Shown one piece after another: positions 1 to 7,260 of a stretch of 15,624 nt of DNA. Source of the DNA: Pavlovales sp. CCMP2436 (taxonomy: Eukaryota > Haptophyta > Pavlovophyceae > Pavlovales). The translations under genes and the position numbers were made by a program. The notes beneath the pieces are model-generated. The model ran no database searches. It had not been told where the DNA came from and saw nothing but the letters and a program-made list of their open reading frames with translations. How positions within the stretch are numbered: the stretch's first letter is position 1; every line of letters begins with the position of its first letter. Location: the NCBI GenBank assembly GCA_026770615.1, contig MU631389.1:277023-292646 (forward strand), in the 5' to 3' direction.

Positions 1-430
1 CAGCTGATCAGCCATCGCCTCAAACGCATTATGTATACATGGGGGTCAGGGGGTTCAGGGTGGTCATTCTGTCAGGGGGGGCGGGCGGTGGGTGGGGGGG
101 GAGGGGTGTGCAGGACCTCCTTCGGCGACTTGACCATCGCGACGGGCTGGTAGGCGCCAGCCATGACCGCACCGCCGGCCATGCGCACGACGGGCCGCCC
201 TTCGAGGGACACGCGCCCAAGGCGGGGCGCGTGCCCCTCAATGGCCATCGCGAAGAGCGAGGAGAGCACGATTCCCGCCATTGCCATCGCCGTCGTGTCC
301 TGCGTGTTTACGCGATGGTTGATGAAAAAACGCAATGAGCCGCAATTAAAATTTCAATTTGTGGCAGCCGTTCTCCACACGCGGATGAGGGTTGGGGTTT
401 GAGGTGTGTGGTCAAAATTCTGAATTCAAA
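1..430. other. Unassigned GC-rich leader, possible minus-strand coding remnant
   Basis: No gene can be named here. The minus strand is open from about 335 to 72 with G/C-rich third codon positions and a hydrophobic, Ala/Gly/Val-rich translation ending in a proline run, the latter produced by the G-rich tract at 76-108. If the terminal module at 431-539 is the right end of an element, this stretch would be the inside of that element, continuing beyond the window start. An exon fragment is possible, but there is no recognisable domain or start context. Confidence 0.2.
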
Positions 431-539
431 ACTGATCTATCCGTGCGCTCTGCAAAGGGCCCTTGCTCCGCACGTGTCTCTCAACGCCCGAGTCCTTTGG
501 AGACCTTTCAGGGGACGGACGTACTGCTAAATATTTACA
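431..539 (-). repeat. Terminal module copy 1 (right-end orientation)
   Basis: Read on the minus strand this begins with the tip TGTAAATATTTAG, then ACGTCCGTCCCCTGA, AGGTCTCC, a GCGTTGAGAGACAC segment, a GGGCCCTTTGCAGAG segment and GCACGGATA. The order and spacing match the other module copies in the window, including the arms of the 5.7 kb element. The module reads inwards to the left, so the copy would be the right end of an element whose body lies at 1-430 and beyond. Its inner part is more diverged than the other copies. A solo repeat is the alternative. Confidence 0.6.
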
Positions 540-892
540 TCCGCACACGAGCTGCGAGCGCGGCCAAGATTGCGAATCAAAAGGGGCGGTATGTATTCCG
601 AATTAATCATATAAATAAACAGACGCCAGCTTAAATTCCTATCAGTAATATAATTAAACCTGTGGGATTGGGAACGATGAACACAAATGAGCAGCGCTAG
701 CCGCAATTGAATTGGGAGCACTCGTGAGGAGCTTATTAATTTTTGGTCGAACTCGAAAGTCGGGTAGGAGAAATCGGCACGAGCTGCGTGCGACGACAAC
801 TTTGCGCGAGGTTCTGGCCGCGAATAGAATTAGGGGCGGTATGAATACCGTAAAATCACATAATTGATGATAAAATAGTAACAGTTAGAATC
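540..892. other. AT-rich spacer with diverged short repeats
   Basis: No gene is supported. Two related segments of the form GGGGCGGTATGNATNCCG occur at about 583 and 831. Positions 618-640 carry CAGACGCCAGCTT followed by an AATTCC-like run, matching the left arm of the 63-bp hairpin element found intact at 13912-13974, so a decayed half copy is probable there. Confidence 0.35.
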
Positions 893-894
893 TA

Positions 895-1127
895 CAGGGG
901 GTCGCGGGCAATAAGAAATCGTAACGTTAAGAAACTTTGCCTCGTTGTGTGTGCTCCTCAATAGCAATTTAAGTGAAAACTTTACAGTAGTGTGTATATT
1001 TCTGATAGGGATGCAAGCTGGTGTCAGACTGTTCTGAATGTTGTGCTGGTGTTATATGTGTTTTGCTAAGAAACTGAGTCTCAGTCTCAAATTCGCTTTC
1101 CTTATTCATATTGCCCGCGATCCCCTG
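895..1127 (+). mobile_element. TA-target miniature inverted-repeat element, copy 1
   Basis: The ends are CAGGGGGTCGCGGGCAATAA on the left and an inverted partner ending in ATTGCCCGCGATCCCCTG. TA precedes the left end and TG follows the right end, which fits a once-perfect TA target duplication with one base changed. The inside carries two direct copies of an AAGAAACT...GCCTC motif, shared with the copies at 11178 and 13994. It is about 65 bp longer than those, mostly because of an internal insertion at about 984-1032. It has no coding capacity, so it would depend on a Tc1/mariner-like transposase in trans; this is inferred from the TA target and end sequence. Confidence 0.75.
984..1032 (+). 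mobile_element. Probable diverged hairpin element inside miniature element copy 1
   Basis: The segment begins ACAGT and ends CAGACTGT. Its right half (GATGCAAGCTGGTGTCAGAC) resembles the right arm of the 63-bp hairpin element at 13912-13974. It lies where the two other copies of the host miniature element have no matching sequence, and it accounts for most of the extra length of that copy. No matching 7-bp target duplication is seen, and the left arm is badly diverged, so the call rests on the right arm and on the position. Confidence 0.35.
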
Positions 1128-1133
1128 TGTGCA

Positions 1134-1305
1134 TGTACATATCTAGAAATACGTCCGTCCCCTGACAGGTCTCTACATGGCCCAAGTGTTGCGAGAACAC
1201 TCGGATCAAGGGACCTCAGCAGAGCACACGGATACCGTCCCCACCAATGAGGCTGATCAGACACACGACAATCGACGACTCTCTGACTTGCGCGCGCTGA
1301 CCGGC
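1134..1305 (+). repeat. Terminal module copy 2 (left-end orientation)
   Basis: The tip TGTACATATCTAG is followed by ATACGTCCGTCCCCTGACAG, GGTCTC, the hairpin AGTGTT-GCGAG-AACACT, GGATCAAGGGACCT and CACGGATACCGTCCCCACC. Similarity to the left arm of the 5.7 kb element continues through CTGATCAG, CACACGAC, ATCGACGAC and GCGCGCTGACC, about 170 bp in all. It would be the left end of an element running rightwards, but no matching right end with suitable spacing is seen before the copia sequence begins. Confidence 0.7.
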
Positions 1306-1778
1306 CGCTGCTGCTTCTCGCTCGTCTCAAAATCAATTTCGCCTGCGCACATGCCGCACCTATAGCACATAATAAACATACTAATATCCTCCGACAATTA
1401 TCACAGATATGCGCGACACGTTCCGAGTTCGCAATCACAGAAACAATGCCTTCTGCCTGCCTGCCCGGGTGTGGGGATTCTGCTCGGTATTCTCGCGCTA
1501 TTCGACAGCGATGTGTGTTCGAATGCTTATATATATAACCGCACGCGCGACTTTGATGGGGCGGGGTTATTATCGGGCGACGACCAAATATTACGGTCGC
1601 TTTCTCGAGCGGCGAGGGCAGGGTCTGATCGAGGGTGCACATTTTTATATATGTTTGCATTTTATTTTTGTTTTTATTTGAAAATTTTACCCTTTCTTAC
1701 GCATGAATTTATTCATTTTGTTATTGTTGCGGTACATCTGCGGTGGCGCAGGGGTCCGGAGTGAAGCGCCGTCGAGGG
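1306..1778. other. Spacer between terminal module 2 and the copia LTR
   Basis: No convincing gene is present. The first 60 bases may continue the diverged terminal module (CTCGTCTCAAAATC compares with CGTCGTCTGAAAATG in the 5.7 kb element). The rest includes TATATATATAACC near 1531 and a T-rich run at about 1650-1685. Open frames here are short and change composition abruptly. Confidence 0.4.
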
Positions 1779-1969
1779 CTGTCGACGAGATCTAGAGTCA
1801 CTTCTAATGATAGAAGCGAGAGCAGAAACGACTAAAGTTTAATCATAGAAACTTATCTTCCTGGTTGAGACAAGTTCCTTCCAATCTTAGCCGGACTGCA
1901 AATGTCTCGGACTGAGAGTACGGAAGGATCGAGTCAGGTAAATCTGACCAGTATCAGATTACCTTGACA
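1779..1969 (-). repeat. Probable copia 3' LTR (inner edge firm, outer edge tentative)
   Basis: On the minus strand, pol is followed by a short untranslated stretch, then GAGGGGGGG and then TGTCAAGG. That is the purine tract plus TG start expected for a 3' LTR. The outer edge is set tentatively where the plus strand shows TGTCGACG, because TGTC...GACA ends would be inverted repeats and the resulting length of about 190 bp suits a short copia LTR. The tip contains a long inverted repeat (1933-1947 with 1954-1968). No second LTR copy is visible to confirm the outer edge. Confidence 0.45.
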
Positions 1970-1978
1970 CCCCCCCTC
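1970..1978 (-). promoter_or_regulatory. Polypurine tract of the copia element
   Basis: The minus strand reads GAGGGGGGG directly before TGTCAAGG and about 75 bases after the pol stop codon. In LTR retrotransposons a purine tract at this position primes plus-strand DNA synthesis, and its downstream edge defines the 3' LTR start. Confidence 0.65.
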
Positions 1979-2051
1979 GATCTGATGAGTAGGGTGGCGA
2001 CGATGCAGTTGAGAATGTGCATGTTGTCAAAACGCCAAAGTGATGAAGTTG

Positions 2052-2989
2052 CTACTCATTGAAGTTGGTCGTTGGCTTGATCACGTTCATGATCAGTTTC
2101 GCGAAGAGCTTGAATTGGGCACCTCCGAGCGGCTTGGTGAAGCCGTCAGCGATGTTGTCGTTGGTGCCCACCTTCTGGATGGAGATGACCTTGTGCTCGA
2201 CACAGTCGTGAATGAAGTGATGCCGGATGTCAATGTGCTTGGTGCGCGAGTAGAACTTGGGGTTATGCACGAAGTCGATCGCGCCCTTGTTGTCCTCAAA
2301 GAGCGGGAGCGGGGCGTCGACCTTGATGATGCCCAGGTCGTTGATGATGTCGCAGAAATAGATGGCCTCCTTGCCGGCGTCGGCGAGGGCGAGGTACTCG
2401 GCTTCTGTCGACGAGAGCGTGGTGATGGACTGCCGAGAGGAGCGCCAGCTGACAGGCGCGCCTGCAAAGAAGAAGACATACCCAGTTGTCGAGCGGCGGC
2501 GCTCGAGGTCGGCTGCCGAGTCGGAGTCGAAGTAGGCCACTAGGTGCGGCAGCGTCTCCTCCTTGCACGCCTTGGAGCTGCGGTAGAGGAGACCTTGGTT
2601 TGTCGAGCCAGCGAGGCAGAGCCAGACGCGCTTGGCGGCGTCGAGCGCAGAGCTGGTCGGAGTTGCCATCGAGCGCGCAAGGAAGCTTGATGCAAAAGCG
2701 ACGTCCGGCCGACAGGTGTTGAAGATGAAGTGCAGCGCCCCGACCATGGAGCGGAAGTTGGAACTGCCCTCGCGATCGAGTAGCTCGGGCTCTTCCGAGC
2801 CGTCGTGCTTGTCGAGGTCGATCATCATGGGGGCCTTCTTCGTGGAGATGCCCAAGAGGTCGAAGCGCTCGAGGCAGGTCGCGATGTAGAAAGGCATCGA
2901 CATTGTGATGCTCTTCTCGTCCTGCTCGACGTTGACGCCGAGGAAGGTCTTGATGGGGCCGAGGAGGCGGATGTCGTAGAACCCCTTGC
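2052..2989 (-). pseudogene. pol: Ty1/copia pol: RT C-terminal part and RNase H (open segment)
   Basis: This is the last and best preserved part of the polyprotein. It starts at a frameshift near 2989 with GFYDIRLLGPIKTFLGV, the usual copia RT thumb segment. The connection follows with FRSMVGALHFIFNTCRPDVA, and then the RNase H domain. RNase H residues are visible in order: AYFDSDSA, STEAEYLALADAGKEA, LFEDNKGAIDF and RTKHIDIRHHFI, ending with NIADGFTKPLGG, the standard end of copia pol. The stop is at 2052-2054. The frame is open for about 310 codons while the upstream two-thirds carry many stops. The open frame also continues upstream to about 3188, but that part is out of register and is not pol. 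A one-base insertion around AAGCAAGGGG probably separates it from the RT palm. Confidence 0.9.
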
Positions 2990-3720
2990 TTGAGCTCGTC
3001 GACGATCTCTGCGCAGGCCGTTGGGCTTGGAGGGCTCGAGAGCAAAAGGAAGTCGTCCACGAACAAGCCCGCAAGGTCGATGGAGCCGTCCTCACGGATG
3101 CGGCGGTAGACAGACCAGGAGGCGTCGATGCGGTGGAACTTGATGCGTTCCATGATGTCAAGATTGGTCTTCCACCAGAGTCGGCCACTCTACTTGAGAC
3201 CGTTTATGGCGCGGCGGCAGCGCAGTGCGACCTTGAAGCCGGGCGGCGCGATAACCTTGGCCTGGTAGAGCGGCGGGAGTCCGAGGTGGAGTTGCTCCGA
3301 GTCGGGGACCTCAGCGTTGAGGTATGCTGATGACACATCTGCGCTGCAGACTTGCCAGCGAGAGTCGCCTGGCTTGCGCATGTAGGCGGCGTGAGCGAGG
3401 AGTAAACGCAACGAGTCGTAGCGCAGCGTCGGAGAGTAGGTCTCGCCGTAGTGGAGACCTTGGGTTTGCCGGAATCCTTGCACGACGATGCGCACCTTGT
3501 ACTTGTCAACCGTCCCGTCGGCTTGAGGCTTGACCTTGAGGACAAACTTGGTCGGGATGATCGGCGCTCGCTCGCGGATGGAAACCTCGTCCCATGTGTG
3601 GAGAACACGGTGGGACTCGAGCTAAGCGATGATGGGAGTGGCTCAATCATTCTTGTAGTCGCCGGCCATGGCGTCCTTAAAATTCTCGGGCGTCGGCAAG
3701 TCGGCGGCGAGTAGGACCAC
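2989..3720 (-). pseudogene. pol: Ty1/copia pol: reverse transcriptase, broken by stops
   Basis: The frame reads from ADLPTPENFKDAMAGDYKND through FVLKVKPQADGTVDKYKV and RIVVQGFRQTQGLHYGETYS to PTLRYDSLRLLL. The first catalytic Asp is in SADVSSAYLNAEV, the conserved AINGLK.SGRLWW follows, and the catalytic pair is in LAGLFVDDFLLLS (near 3049-3063). These are RT landmarks of copia elements in the right order. Three stops interrupt the frame: TGA at 3643-3645, TAG at 3622-3624 and TAG at 3190-3192. The last stands where copia elements have Gln (GLKQS), consistent with a CAG to TAG change. The catalytic Asp residues are intact, but no full-length RT could be made. Confidence 0.88.
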
Positions 3721-3948
3721 GTTGGCCGTATTAATGTGTCGTGGCTGCTGTCGCAGCCTGACGCGGAGGTCACCGGTCGGTCAAACGATCGGCGGAGAGG
3801 ATTTCTCAGAGGAAGGCTCTAAAGATGGCTCGGAGGATGAAGTCGGCGTGGCGGTGCACGGTGGCGGCGGCGCGTCATCGTCGTCTGAGTCCGAGTATTG
3901 GTTGAGCGGCGGTGGGTCGTCGTTGACGTCCTCGCCTTCACCCCCTTA
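3721..3948 (-). pseudogene. pol: Copia pol linker between integrase and RT
   Basis: The same frame continues with an acidic, Pro- and Ser-rich stretch (NQYSDSDDDDAPPPP, then SSEPSLEPSSEKSS). Such low-complexity linkers are normal between copia integrase and RT. Stops occur at 3946-3948 (TAA) and 3781-3783 (TGA). Assignment rests on frame continuity with the domains on both sides. Confidence 0.6.
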
Positions 3949-5247
3949 GGCTGCTCTGTCGGCGGCGATCTGGTCGTCGTCGGAGAAGCCGGAGGTGTTG
4001 GTGATCGGGTTGGAGCCGCTGAAGTGCACGCTCCTTGAAGTGTTGTCGGCGATGTTGGACTCGCTGAAGAGCACATGCCGCGAGAGACCGTGATGACGTT
4101 GTCGGCTGTGATTAGAACGTATCCGAGGGCGTGGCGCAGCTGGCCGTTCTCGAAGATGCACGAGGAGCCATACCCGACAAAATTGCCATGCAGCGCGCGC
4201 GGTCCGAACTTGCCGATGGCGTCGCGCGGGGCTTGCCGTAGATATGCCACTGGGCCCCCATATGCGGAGCTTGGACAGGTCGGGCGCCTTGCCAAAGAGC
4301 TTCTCGTATGGCGAGAGCTTGTCACCCGGAGAGGTGAGCTGGTTGTGCGTCCACGCAGCGGACCTGATAGCCCACCCCCACCAGCGAGTCGACATGTCGG
4401 ACGCGTTGAGCATTGCGCGCACGTCGGGAATGAGGGTGCAAAAGGTGCGCTCTGCGTCGCCGTTGGTCTGAAGGTTGTACGGGACCGACGCCTCTATGAT
4501 GAGCATGTCGTACTTGCGCAAGACAGCCGTTCAGGCCGAGGAAGTGAGCTCCGACGCGCCGTTGAGGTGAAGCCTTGCGCCTACGAGTCGGTGCTGAAGG
4601 GAGTTGGCTCCCATCTCGTCGAGGTAGAGCTGCAGCTTTGCAGGAGCCTCGGACTTGACGTGCATCATGTAGATGCTGGTGTGTGCCGTAAAGTCGTCCC
4701 TGAAGACGATGGCAAAGCGCGCGACGTGAGGAGGGAGACTGTTGATCGGCCCAAGCGCGTCGCTGTGGATGATCTCGAACGGTCGAGTTGACGGAGTACG
4801 CGTGCCGTTGAAGGGCAGGGCCTTCATCCGCGCGACGTCGGAATCAGTGAAGATCCCGGGCTTGGCCTCGGCGCCGGCGATGACAGGGTGCTGAGCGATC
4901 GTGCAGCGGACAGCATGGTGGCCTGCGTGGTTGAAGCGGGCCCGCCACCTGCGAGAGGTTAGCAGAGAGCGCTTGTGGATGGTCGGCGTGTAGTCGAGCG
5001 GTACGTTGACCGGGCACTTGATGAGGTGATCGATGCCGAACTTGATCTGTGTGCGCCGAGTCGACGTGATGGACTTCAGGGAGCCACCGTTGACGTCGAA
5101 TATGATGGAGCAGCCTTGAGCTACCAGCGAGCGGACTGAGATGAGCGGTGTCTCCAGGCCGTGCACGGAGAGCGCGTCGATGAAGTCAACTCGTAAGTAT
5201 TCGCCGACGTCGTCTGTGAACGTGGCGGAGATGAGGCCGCTGTGCAC
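3949..5247 (-). pseudogene. pol: Ty1/copia pol: integrase, broken by a stop and two frameshifts
   Basis: The region opens with the pre-integrase segment ALSVHGLETPLISVRSLVAQ, the counterpart of the usual VPGLSHNLLSV-type sequence. The zinc-binding region is poor: a HAGHH segment is present, but the expected CxxC pair is not seen. The catalytic core begins with PFEIIHSDALGP (first Asp) and continues through VFRDDFTAHTSIYMMHVKSE. The second catalytic region, normally SDNGGEF, reads HLNGASEL, so that Asp is lost. YNLQTNGDAERTF supplies the third acidic residue. The core is cut by TGA at 4531-4533. A frameshift at a G run near 4257-4261 moves the WG.AYL...FGPRALHGNFVGYG segment to another frame, and a second near 4080 restores it at HVLFSESNIADN. 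The enzyme must be inactive. Confidence 0.88.
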
Positions 5248-5250
5248 AGC

Positions 5251-5500
5251 TTACATAGCTGCGCGGTTGGCCACTCAGATGATGGCCTTGGTCGGCTGTG
5301 GGTCTGTGATGAGTCTCCAGCTCTCGTCGACAAGCATGCTGACGGAGCAGCCCGAGTCGAGTGTGGCGTCGAAGACATACTTGTCGTGCGTCTTTATGGG
5401 CGCCGAGGAGTGCTTGTCATTCTTGTCCTCGGTCACGCTGTAGGCCGTGAGGAGGTGCTGAGCAGGCTTGCAGGTGAAGATCGGCAAGCGCGCTTGGCCG
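5251..5500 (-). pseudogene. pol: Ty1/copia pol: aspartic protease region
   Basis: The frame contains KYVFDATLDSGCSVSMLVD. DSGCS is the active-site motif of the retropepsin-like protease of copia elements, normally preceded by a short beta strand as here. The protein continues to TDPQPTKAII, then a TGA (5275-5277), VANRAAM and a TAA (5251-5253), after which the integrase part follows in the same frame. The stop-flanked piece corresponds to the ANG-type segment that follows the protease strand in this family. Confidence 0.8.
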
Positions 5501-6306
5501 GTCAGCCATGAAGGTCTGAGGACGCAGTGGGCAGGTTGCCATTGGGTTGCTGCGGCGGAGGCAGCGTCGTCATGGGAACCGGCTGAAGAGGCGGCGTCAG
5601 AGTAGATTCTTTTGGCGGAGGGACGTGGAGATCGGCTGAAGAGGCGACGTCTGGGCTGATTCTTTTGGCGGAGGAGGCGCCGACGTGGAGATCGGCTGAA
5701 GAGGCGGCGCGTCTGGGCCGATTCTTTGGCGGAGGAGGCGCCGACGTGGACTCTTGGGATAGGGAAGTTAACAGTTTTGTGTTGGAACTTACCTTTATAA
5801 TAATCTTTAGTAGCAGAGAGTCGACCGATTGCGGCTGCATCGGACCCTTTGCACCGCCAATTGTCGATTTTCCGATATGCCAGCGGGTTGCGGGTCGATG
5901 GCTCGGAGCGAGCGCGACGACAGTGACTAGTAGCGGCCGCGACACCAGTGGTAACGTGCGTGCGCCTGCACACAGCTCGCCGGTGCGAAAGAAGCCGAAG
6001 TTGGGCGCGGCATTGGCCAGCAGCGCGTGCTCCGCGGTAGTCTGCTGGTGCAGGACGAAGCCCACCCTTACCAGCGCGACGCGTGCAAGCAGATGCTTGG
6101 CGAGCCCCATGAGCGCAGTCGCATTGCGAGTTAGAGCCCGGCAGCGCCGTCGTCGCACCTTGGTTACGCGCTGCACTGCTCGCATCTGTCATCCCGCGCG
6201 GAAGGTAGCGGTAGGCGAGGTGCGCGAGCTTGGATACGGAGAGCACCTCGAGCTTGCGTGTGCGCGTGCGGCAGGTCTGCGCGTTGGCCTCGCGAGCCTC
6301 CTCCAC
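5501..6306 (-). pseudogene. Unrecognised 5' coding part of the copia element (gag position)
   Basis: The pol frame stays open upstream of the protease to about 6306, where gag is expected, but I see no gag domain and no CCHC zinc knuckle. Codon use suggests two coding frames. The 6306-6190 part looks coding in the pol frame (TRKLEVLSVSKLAHLAYRYL), and about 6185-5950 looks coding in another frame (ALMGLAKHLLARVALVRVGF), so a frameshift near 6180 is likely. The distance from the protease to a weak tRNA-primer-site match near 6519-6533 is about 1.2 kb, right for gag. Captured host DNA or an upstream host exon are alternatives. A consensus splice donor, GGTAAGT, occurs at 5793-5787 on this strand. 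Confidence 0.4.
5608..5755 (-). repeat. Short tandem repeat, about 57 bp unit, 2.5-3 copies
   Basis: On the plus strand TTCTTTTGGCGGAGG, GGCGCCGACGTGGAGATCGG and CTGAAGAGGCG recur in the same order starting at about 5608, 5660 and 5718. The first copy lacks part of the middle and the last is cut after GACGTGGA. On the coding strand this gives repeated Ser/Arg/Pro-rich peptide ahead of the protease. Length differences between units shift the reading frame. Confidence 0.75.
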
Positions 6307-6518
6307 GCGCGTGTGTGGCTGTGGTGCGGGAGCTGCATCTCGGTACTAGTGCGTGCCACCCCGCCGGCCGCACGTGCAGAGGCCGCGCGTGATGACGCTG
6401 CGTGCGCGCTTCCTGCGCCGGAGGTAATGTAGCTCGATCTAACGATTCGCTCGGCCGATCGAGGATCTGATTAAAGTTTCGCACCCGACAAGGGCTCCCG
6501 CGTGCGGAACTTCAATTG

Positions 6519-6533
6519 CCTCCGATACCCGGT
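6519..6533 (-). promoter_or_regulatory. Weak candidate tRNA primer-binding site
   Basis: The minus strand reads GGGTATCGGAGGCAAT, which partly matches the initiator-Met tRNA complement TGGTATCAGAGC used by many copia elements. The position, about 1.2 kb upstream of the protease, is right. No LTR end can be identified just beyond it, so this may be chance. Confidence 0.25.
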
Positions 6534-6561
6534 CGGCCATGCTGCAACGCTAAGCACATAA

Positions 6562-6920
6562 CTAACGTTTCACACGCTTGTCGGAAATGGCCAAGGTGCG
6601 CACGCTTTTAAGCAATGGAGCTTGCAACGGATCATCGGCGGCTGCGAGCTGGCGAGCGAAAAGTGCTGCGGCGATGTGATCGGCGATGGCGCAGGAGATG
6701 TTGTTGGTGCAGGCAGCGGCGTCGTCAGATTGTTCTGCGATAGCGGCGATGTCGTATTGTTGTGTGTAGGCGGAGGCGGTTGCGGCGGCTTGAGCATTGA
6801 GGAATGCGTGTCCTCCTCATGCGGCGGCTTGTGAGTCGGCGGTGGTACCGATGTGGCTGGGTGCGGCTGTGGCTTGCTGTGCAGCGCCGGCAGCGACGTA
6901 GGCCAGGGTCCAGTGTAGTA
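6562..6920 (-). pseudogene. Alanine-rich coding-like remnant cut by the 5.7 kb element
   Basis: On the minus strand one frame runs from about 6920 to a TAG at 6562-6564 with regular G/C third positions and an Ala/Gln-rich translation (TLAYVAAGAAQQ; then AIAEQSDDAAACTNNISCAI and HIAAALFARQLAAADDPLQA). It is interrupted only by one TGA near 6820. No family is recognised. Its upstream end coincides with the left tip of the 5.7 kb element, so insertion into this gene is possible, but I could not find the frame continuing beyond 12693. A GCN-rich low-complexity sequence could mimic coding bias. Confidence 0.3.
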
Positions 6921-6970
6921 TGTAAGTTTCTAGTTAAACGTCCGTCCCCGAGAGGGTCTCACTAGATTTA

Positions 6971-6986
6971 AGTGTTGAAAAACACT
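6971..6986 (+). other. Perfect hairpin in the left terminal module
   Basis: AGTGTT-GAAA-AACACT is a six-base perfect stem with a four-base loop. The same hairpin lies in the right arm at 12627-12642. Copy 2 of the module keeps the six stem pairs with a different loop (GCGAG), so the structure is held in at least three copies. It could be a protein recognition site at the element end or an RNA hairpin near the transcript end. Confidence 0.5.
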
Positions 6987-7260
6987 CAGATCCAGGGATC
7001 CACCCCGAGCACACGGATACCGTCCCCACCGCTGATCAGTTCAGCCACACGACGATCGACGACGACTCTCGACTGGCGCGCTGACCGATCTCCACTGCAT
7101 CTCCCCCGCGTCGTCTGAAAATGCAGCACCGTCTGCAAGCGCGACACACCTACGCGACTCCCAAACCATTACTTCGTCACTAGCCTGTATCACATATATT
7201 GCGATTTTTGCCCCGAGGGACAGATATCGCAAATATACGCGGCTTATCTGTTGGTCCAGT

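Noticed and set aside
583..860. GGGGCGGTATG repeats as a regulatory array or CRISPR-like array
   Set aside because: Only two diverged copies, not evenly spaced in a series, in a eukaryotic repeat region; no array structure.
2040..4791. Long plus-strand open frames over the copia pol region (for example 2040-2543 and 4075-4791)
   Set aside because: They are antisense to clear RT, RNase H and integrase motifs; high GC at third positions lowers stop frequency on the opposite strand.
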